A stretch of 6,869 nucleotides of DNA from Chloroflexota bacterium (GTDB lineage: Bacteria > Chloroflexota > Dehalococcoidia > JACQUE01): assembly GCA_016210425.1 (NCBI GenBank), contig JACQUE010000113.1, forward strand, positions 1-6,869, in the 5' to 3' direction. The notes beneath the pieces were generated by a model. It was given only the letters and a program-made list of their open reading frames with translations, was not told where the DNA came from and searched no databases. The number at the start of each line of letters is the position of its first letter. Position 1 is the first letter of the stretch. Position numbers and translations under genes: made by a program. Shown piece after piece: positions 1 to 4,613 of the stretch.

Positions 1-116
1 GGCCGCCGCCGCACCGCCTCCAGTCCCTCTAAGACCTGGATGTCACGGGCTGTGTACTCATTGTTGCCCCTAGTGGGAGGCGTGGCTGTAGCAGAGGATG
101 CGGGCTTGTCGGGCAT
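1..116 (-). CDS. gyrB: DNA gyrase subunit B, N-terminal fragment (window-edge partial)
   Basis: Reading leftwards from an ATG at 116-114, the frame is open to the window edge and gives 38 codons. Residues 21-38 read YTARDIQVLEGLEAVRRR. This is the conserved start of the GHKL ATPase domain of GyrB/ParE, normally followed by PGMYIG just beyond the edge. GyrB is the ATPase subunit of the GyrA2B2 topoisomerase that introduces negative supercoils. The first 20 residues are a poorly conserved, Pro/Ala/Thr-rich leader. The frame stays open upstream of the ATG, but GGAG (131-128 on the minus strand) sits 11 nt before it, and family conservation begins only at residue 21, so ATG 116 is the best start. 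A ParE identity cannot be excluded from this short piece. The gene is divergent from dnaE, which would put two replication functions back to back. Confidence 0.85.
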   Translation of the reverse strand, partial: MPDKPASSATATPPTRGNNEYTARDIQVLEGLEAVRRR

Positions 117-140
117 GGCGCTCAAATCTCCAGCAAACTC

Positions 141-244
141 GATGCAAGCGTTAGGACAGGCAAAGACAAAAGAAAACGTCCACCTGCCCCGTCCTGGCGC
201 GGCGGACGCATCAGATCATCATAGGGCTCTGCTCAACTTGCATC
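141..244 (-). repeat. 8-bp inverted repeat bracketing the predicted gyrB leader
   Basis: GATGCAAG (141-148) and CTTGCATC (237-244) are perfect inverted copies separated by 88 bases. They do not extend in either direction. One arm falls at the predicted gyrB transcript start and the other lies 9 nt upstream of the GGAG motif. In the RNA they could close a long-range stem. An 8-bp match at this distance can occur by chance in a region this size, so functional significance is uncertain. Confidence 0.25.
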
Positions 245-250
245 AATGTT

Positions 251-279
251 ATTCTAGCACATTTGCCCTTCAGAAGCCA
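251..279 (-). promoter_or_regulatory. Predicted sigma-70 promoter of gyrB (extended -10)
   Basis: On the minus strand TAGAAT (256-251) is one mismatch from TATAAT and is preceded by TGC (259-257), giving the extended -10 form TGCTAGAAT. Seventeen bases upstream lies TGGCTT (279-274), a poor -35, which is tolerable with an extended -10. Transcription would begin near base 244, leaving a leader of about 128 nt before the gyrB ATG. The -10 match is seen directly; the assignment to gyrB is inferred from position and direction. Confidence 0.5.
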
Positions 280-371
280 GGTTTCCTTGCGGCTCTCACG
301 CTATTGTTCCCCGTTCCGGCCTTATGGTAGCATACTGGACTAGAAAGCCTCGTACCAATGTCCGCTACGCT

Positions 372-3300
372 ATGTTCACACACCTCCACGTACACAGCGA
401 ATACAGCCTCCTGGATGGTATGTGCCGCATACCGGACCTGGTCCGGACGGCCAGGCATCTGGGGATGGATAGTCTCGCCCTTACGGACCACGGCGTCCTA
501 TACGGAGCCTTGGAGTTTTACACGGAGGCCAGGGAGGCCGGCGTCAAGCCTATCATCGGCTGCGAGATGTACGTGGCGCCGGGCAGCCGCCATGCCCGCA
601 ACGCCGGCGATAAATCTAACTACCACCTGACCCTCCTCTGCCGGAACGAGACCGGCTACCGCAACCTCCTGCAACTCGTGACAAAGGCCCATACGGAGGG
701 CTTCTACTACAAGCCGCGCGTGGACAAGGAGCTCCTGGAGCAACACCACGAAGGCCTGGTCGCCCTCTCCGGCTGCCCCAGCGGCGAGGTGATGCGCCTT
801 CTGAGAGATGGGCTGCGCGACGAGGCGGCGGCTTGCGCCGCCTGGCACAGGGACCTCTTCGGAGACTTCTACCTGGAGCTGCAGGACCACGGGAACCCCG
901 AGTTCCAGCCTGCCTATCGAGAGTTGGTGGCCCTCGCTCGCCGAATGGACCTGCCCCTCGTCGCCACCAACGACACCCACTACCTGCGCCAGGAGGACGC
1001 CTCGGTTCAGGAGGTCCTCCTCTGCATCGGAACCAACTCGACGATGCTGGATGGCAAGCGCATGCGTATGGATAGCGACACCTACTACCTGCGCAGCGCC
1101 GAGGAGATGGCCGAGGTCTTCCGCGAGGTGCCCGATGCCCTCGTCAATACGCAGCGCATCGCCGAGATGTGCAACCTCCAACTTGAGTTCAACCGGCTAC
1201 ATCTGCCCGAGGTTGAGGTGCCCGATGGCCTTTCGCCCGACGAATACCTGCGCAGGCTGTGCCAGGATGGGCTGCACCGGCGCTACGAGAGGGTGACGCC
1301 GGAGATCGAGGAGCGCCTCAACTACGAGCTGAACGTCATCCGCGAGACGCAGTTCGCCAACTACATCCTAGTCGTTTGGGACATCATCAGCTTCGCTCGG
1401 CGGGCGGGCATCCTCTTCGGCGTGCGCGGCAGCGGGGCAGGCAGCATCGTCCTCTACTGCCTGGGAATCACCGAGCAGGACCCCCTGGCCCACCGGCTGG
1501 TGTTCGAGCGCTTCCTCAACATCGAGCGCCGCGAGATGCCCGACATCGACCTGGACTTCGCCGACGACCGCCGCGACGAGGTTATCGCCTACGTGGCCAA
1601 CAAGTACGGTCGCGACCACGTTGCCCAGATCATCACCTTTGGGACTCTCGGGGCGCGCGCCGTCCTGCGTGATGTTGGCCGGGCGCTGGGCATGACCTAC
1701 GCCGACGTCGACCGCGTTGTCCGCCTCGTCCCGATGGCTCCCCATATCACCATCGACCGCGCCCTTGAGGAGAGCCCGCAGCTCAAAGAGATGTACCTGA
1801 TGGACCCGACGCTACGAGGCTTCATCGACAGGGCTAAGCGCCTGGAGGGGATCGCGCGCCACGCGAGCACACACGCCGCTGGCGTCGTCATCTCGCGGGA
1901 ACCGCTGACTAACCACGTGCCGCTCCAGCGTTCCAGCAAGGGCGGCATGGAGGATGTCCTTACGACCCAGTTCGCCATGGGCCCCATCGCCAAGATCGGC
2001 CTGCTCAAAATGGACGTCCTCGGCCTCATCAACCTGACAATCCTGGGCAAGACGCGCGAGATCATCAAAGAAACGCGAGGCATCGACATTCAGCTCGATG
2101 CCATCCCAGAGGACGACGCGAAGGCCTATGGGCTCCTGGCCTCCGGTGAGACGACGGGCATCTTCCAGTTGGAGTCGGCGGGCATGCGCCGCTACATCAA
2201 GGATCTGCGTCCCAGCAGCCTCCACGACCTGGCCGCCATGGTCGCCCTCTACCGCCCCGGGCCGATGCAGCATATTCCTGAGTTCATTCGCAAGAAGCAC
2301 GGCCAGGAGGCGATCCGCTACCTGCACCCGGCCGTAGCTGGCATTCTTGAGGAGACCTACGGAGTCATCGTCTACCAGGATCAGGTGCTGCTCATTGCCC
2401 AGGCCATCGGCGGCTACAGCCTGGGCCGCGCGGACATCCTGCGCCGCGCCATGGGTAAGAAGATACCCGAGGTAATGAAGGAGGAGCGGGCTCACTTCGT
2501 CGCCGGCGCCAAGGCTAAAGGGCACGCGGAGGAGCTGGCCGAGCAGATATTCGACCTCATGGAGCCCTTCGCCGGCTACGCCTTCAACAAGGCCCACGCC
2601 GTCTGCTATGCCAGCATCGCCTACCAGACGGCCTACTTCAAGGCCAACTTCTCCGTGGAGTACATGACGGCTGTCCTGATGATGTACGCCGGCACCCAGG
2701 AGAAGGTGAGCTCGGCGATGACCGAGTGCCGGCGCCTGGGCATCCCTGTACTGCCGCCTCATGTCAACTATAGCCGGGAAACGTTTGCGGTCGAGAGGCT
2801 GCAGGACGGCAACGACGCCATCCGCTTTGGCCTGGCCAACGTCAAGAACGTCGGCGAGGCGGCCATAAAGTCGGTGCTGGAGGCGAGGGAATCAGGAGGC
2901 ATATTCACCTCCGTTGAGGACTTCTGCCGCCGCGTGGACCTGCGCGGCGTGAACAAGCGGGTGCTGGAGAGCCTGATAAAAGTCGGGGCTTTGGACTGCC
3001 TCGGTGAGAGGGGAGCCTTGCTGGCCGGACTCGACCGCGTGGTCGCCCTCTCGCAGCGGGAGCAGAAGCTGCGCGAGTCCGGCCAGGCCAGCATGTTCAA
3101 CTTGTGGGGCGATGCCGCACCGACGCCGCTCCCCTCCCTCGACCTTGGGGCCGAGGCCGTGTCCTCAAAGGAGAGGCTGGGATGGGAGAAGGAGCTCCTG
3201 GGGGCATATATGTCGGAGCACCCCTTCGGCGCCGTGGCGGCAAGTGTCAAGGATGCGGGCGTCACCTTCTGCGGGCAGGTGGATGCCGAGATGGAAGGAC

Positions 3301-3914
3301 AGACTGTTGTGGTAGCGGGCATGGTGGGCTCGACGCGGGTCGTGTACACCAGAGACAGGAAGCCCTTTATCGGTGCCGTGCTGGAGGACCTGGACGGCAG
3401 TCTGGAGGCAACGGCCTGGCCTGAGGTCTACCGCAATACGGAGGAGCTCTGGGTGGAGGGCAACGTGCTGCTGGTCGAGGGTAAGGTGCGCCTGCGCGAT
3501 GACCGACCCCATCTCTATTGCGAGCGGGTGAGGCTCTACCAGCCTGAGGCACCGCTGGAGGCGGCTCCTGAGCCGCCCACCGAGGCTCCTAGCCACATCA
3601 TCGATGTGGAGGGCGATCCGCCAGAGGAGATTCCTCCAGCTAGCGGCAACGGTAGCCGGAACGGCGGCCCACGGCGCGTCGTCGTCCGTATCGCCGAGAC
3701 TGGAAACCCAGAGGGGGACCTGGCGCGCCTAATGGAGATCCGCAGGGTGCTGGACCGGCATCCTGGGGCCGATGGCGTGCGCATCCTCGTTTCGCAGGGA
3801 AGCGAGTCCGTGCCGCTGGACCTGCCCAACATATCGGCGGCGTACGGCCCGGAGCTGAGGCAGGAGTTGATGGGTCTTGTGGGGGAGTCGGGTAGCGTCT
3901 ACCTGGCGGAGTAG
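372..3914 (+). CDS. dnaE: DNA polymerase III alpha subunit (replicative polymerase DnaE)
   Basis: This C-family polymerase makes the bulk of chromosomal DNA within the Pol III holoenzyme. It is 1180 residues long (E. coli DnaE has 1160) and has no intein. Residues 1 to about 270 form the PHP domain: HLHVHSEYSLLDG (4-16), TDHG (38-41), GCE (63-65), HLTLL (85-89), SGC (133-135) and NDTHY (200-204). The Pol3 core carries GVRGSGAGS and PDIDLDF, with catalytic D391 and D393 and the third Asp at D548 (KMDVLGL). Fingers motifs follow around 668-698 and 733-755. A helix-hairpin-helix lies near 820-840, the clamp-binding motif QASMF at 905-909, and an OB fold at about 980-1056. A Pro/Glu-rich linker (1057-1102) precedes a conserved C-terminal domain (1103-1180), which in other DnaE proteins contacts the tau/clamp-loader complex. 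ATG 372 is chosen because it falls just before the PHP HLHVHS motif. An in-frame ATG at 324 would add 16 residues unlike the family, and neither start has a Shine-Dalgarno. TAG stop at 3912-3914. Confidence 0.97.
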   Translation: MFTHLHVHSEYSLLDGMCRIPDLVRTARHLGMDSLALTDHGVLYGALEFYTEAREAGVKPIIGCEMYVAPGSRHARNAGDKSNYHLTLLCRNETGYRNLLQLVTKAHTEGFYYKPRVDKELLEQHHEGLVALSGCPSGEVMRLLRDGLRDEAAACAAWHRDLFGDFYLELQDHGNPEFQPAYRELVALARRMDLPLVATNDTHYLRQEDASVQEVLLCIGTNSTMLDGKRMRMDSDTYYLRSAEEMAEVFREVPDALVNTQRIAEMCNLQLEFNRLHLPEVEVPDGLSPDEYLRRLCQDGLHRRYERVTPEIEERLNYELNVIRETQFANYILVVWDIISFARRAGILFGVRGSGAGSIVLYCLGITEQDPLAHRLVFERFLNIERREMPDIDLDFADDRRDEVIAYVANKYGRDHVAQIITFGTLGARAVLRDVGRALGMTYADVDRVVRLVPMAPHITIDRALEESPQLKEMYLMDPTLRGFIDRAKRLEGIARHASTHAAGVVISREPLTNHVPLQRSSKGGMEDVLTTQFAMGPIAKIGLLKMDVLGLINLTILGKTREIIKETRGIDIQLDAIPEDDAKAYGLLASGETTGIFQLESAGMRRYIKDLRPSSLHDLAAMVALYRPGPMQHIPEFIRKKHGQEAIRYLHPAVAGILEETYGVIVYQDQVLLIAQAIGGYSLGRADILRRAMGKKIPEVMKEERAHFVAGAKAKGHAEELAEQIFDLMEPFAGYAFNKAHAVCYASIAYQTAYFKANFSVEYMTAVLMMYAGTQEKVSSAMTECRRLGIPVLPPHVNYSRETFAVERLQDGNDAIRFGLANVKNVGEAAIKSVLEARESGGIFTSVEDFCRRVDLRGVNKRVLESLIKVGALDCLGERGALLAGLDRVVALSQREQKLRESGQASMFNLWGDAAPTPLPSLDLGAEAVSSKERLGWEKELLGAYMSEHPFGAVAASVKDAGVTFCGQVDAEMEGQTVVVAGMVGSTRVVYTRDRKPFIGAVLEDLDGSLEATAWPEVYRNTEELWVEGNVLLVEGKVRLRDDRPHLYCERVRLYQPEAPLEAAPEPPTEAPSHIIDVEGDPPEEIPPASGNGSRNGGPRRVVVRIAETGNPEGDLARLMEIRRVLDRHPGADGVRILVSQGSESVPLDLPNISAAYGPELRQELMGLVGESGSVYLAE
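3908..3911 (+). promoter_or_regulatory. Ribosome-binding site of the DUF2007 gene inside the dnaE end
   Basis: GGAG lies in the final codons of dnaE, 6 nt before the ATG at 3918. It spans the last codons just ahead of the dnaE stop. This is a well-spaced Shine-Dalgarno, implying translation of the small gene from the dnaE transcript. Confidence 0.65.
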
Positions 3915-3917
3915 CTC

Positions 3918-4115
3918 ATGAAGTGGGTGGAGGTATCGACTGCGCCCGATCAGCTAACCGCCGAGATGTGGGTGGAGATACTTCGAAATGGCGGCGTCCC
4001 AGCAATGGTGAACCCCGAAGATTACGTTTCCTACCTCGGCGTCTCAGCTATGCCCTGCCGCGTCATGGTGCCGGAGAACCGCCTTCGCGAGGCGCAACTC
4101 CTGCTCACTCACTGA
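3918..4115 (+). CDS. Small DUF2007-family protein (putative signal-transducing protein family)
   Basis: A 65-residue protein starting 3 nt after the dnaE stop. Its pattern is that of the DUF2007 family (Pfam 'putative prokaryotic signal transducing protein'): an opening KWVEVSTAPDQLTAEMWVEI (strand, then helix with the typical 'A..Q...AEM...L...G' spacing), a G(V/I)P turn (residues 26-28), a segment YLGVSAMPCRVMVPE, and a closing helix LREAQLLL. The fold expected for the family is a small ferredoxin-like alpha/beta unit. No signal peptide, membrane helix or metal motif is visible. The biochemical role of the family is not established, despite its name. Co-translation with dnaE suggests co-expression only and does not show a replication role. 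Codons 43 to the stop are antisense to the 3' end of the ogt gene. Confidence 0.8.
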   Translation: MKWVEVSTAPDQLTAEMWVEILRNGGVPAMVNPEDYVSYLGVSAMPCRVMVPENRLREAQLLLTH

Positions 4116-4604
4116 CCCCCGCTCCAGTTCGAGGAGCAGCCCCTTCGTCTCCAGTCCATCTCGGAAGCCCCGCAGGTCGCCCTTGGCGCCGATTATTCGA
4201 TGGCAGGGGATGATGATCGGGATGGGGTTGGCGCCCAGCGCCTGCCCGACGGCCCTTCGCGCCTGGGGCTTCCCGATCTCCGCAGCCAGCCACGAGTAGC
4301 TCCGTACCTCTCCATAAGGCACTTTGCGGGCGGCCTCCCAGACCGCGCGTTTGAAAGGGGCGGCTTCGCTGAGATCGACGCTATCTAGGAAAGCGATTGC
4401 TTCACCCTGAAAATAGGCTGCGAGGCGCTCCGGCAGGTCGCCGAAGGGGGCCTTGTCGCGCATTGGGGTGGCCACGCCGGCCAGGAGATCCTGCTCCGCG
4501 ATGTCCCGGCTCTGCCTGGGGAGCGTCAGGCGCAGGAGGCCTCGCTCCGAAGCCAGAAGGCCTGCCCAGCCCATCGCCGTTGGCACCAACTCATGGAACA
4601 GCAC
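4044..4604 (-). CDS. ogt: Methylated-DNA--protein-cysteine S-methyltransferase (Ogt/MGMT family)
   Basis: A 186-residue suicide DNA-repair enzyme that moves the alkyl group from O6-alkylguanine (and O4-alkylthymine) in DNA to its own cysteine. The active-site motif IPCHRI (132-137) puts the acceptor at C134, with H135 adjacent. NP (126-127) precedes it. Y103 (in VPYGEVRSY), R117 (in QARRAVG) and E161 (in LLLELE) align with human MGMT Tyr114, Arg128 and Glu172. Residues 1 to about 80 are the variable N-terminal domain, with LLASERGLLRLTLP as its typical strands. The family core ends near G163, and the remaining 23 residues are antisense to the DUF2007 gene. The start is GTG at 4604-4602. GAGGTG 10 nt upstream supports it, and the ATG at 4594-4592 is out of frame. 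It begins 9 nt after the tgpA-like stop, so it is the downstream gene of that operon. No Ada-type regulatory domain is fused. Confidence 0.93.
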   Translation of the reverse strand: MLFHELVPTAMGWAGLLASERGLLRLTLPRQSRDIAEQDLLAGVATPMRDKAPFGDLPERLAAYFQGEAIAFLDSVDLSEAAPFKRAVWEAARKVPYGEVRSYSWLAAEIGKPQARRAVGQALGANPIPIIIPCHRIIGAKGDLRGFRDGLETKGLLLELERGSVSEQELRLAKAVLRHHDAAGHS

Positions 4605-4613
4605 GTCCCAGGC

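Noticed and set aside
40..330. 96-codon open frame on the plus strand at the left end
   Set aside because: It runs antisense to the clearly recognisable gyrB start and through its promoter region. The product resembles no family and has no ribosome-binding site.
304..333. Possible dnaE promoter TTGTTC (304-309), 18-nt spacer, TAGCAT (328-333)
   Set aside because: Both boxes are weak, the spacer is long, and nothing else supports it. Matches of this quality are expected by chance.
498..1181. 227-codon open frame on the minus strand over the DnaE PHP region
   Set aside because: Antisense to the PHP motifs, with His/Val/Leu-rich low-complexity composition typical of a shadow frame.
1812..2762. 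316-codon open frame on the minus strand inside dnaE
   Set aside because: It is fully antisense to conserved DnaE motifs, with no recognisable family. Long antisense frames are common in high-G+C coding DNA.
4101..4139. Nested inverted repeats after the DUF2007 stop (CTGCTC/GAGCAG and GCTCC/GGAGC)
   Set aside because: The stems are only 5-6 bp and compete with each other, there is no T-run on either strand, and they lie within ogt coding sequence. Not a credible intrinsic terminator.
4592..4594. ATG on the minus strand as a possible ogt start
   Set aside because: It is out of frame with the PCHR-containing reading frame. GTG at 4604 is in frame and has a good Shine-Dalgarno.
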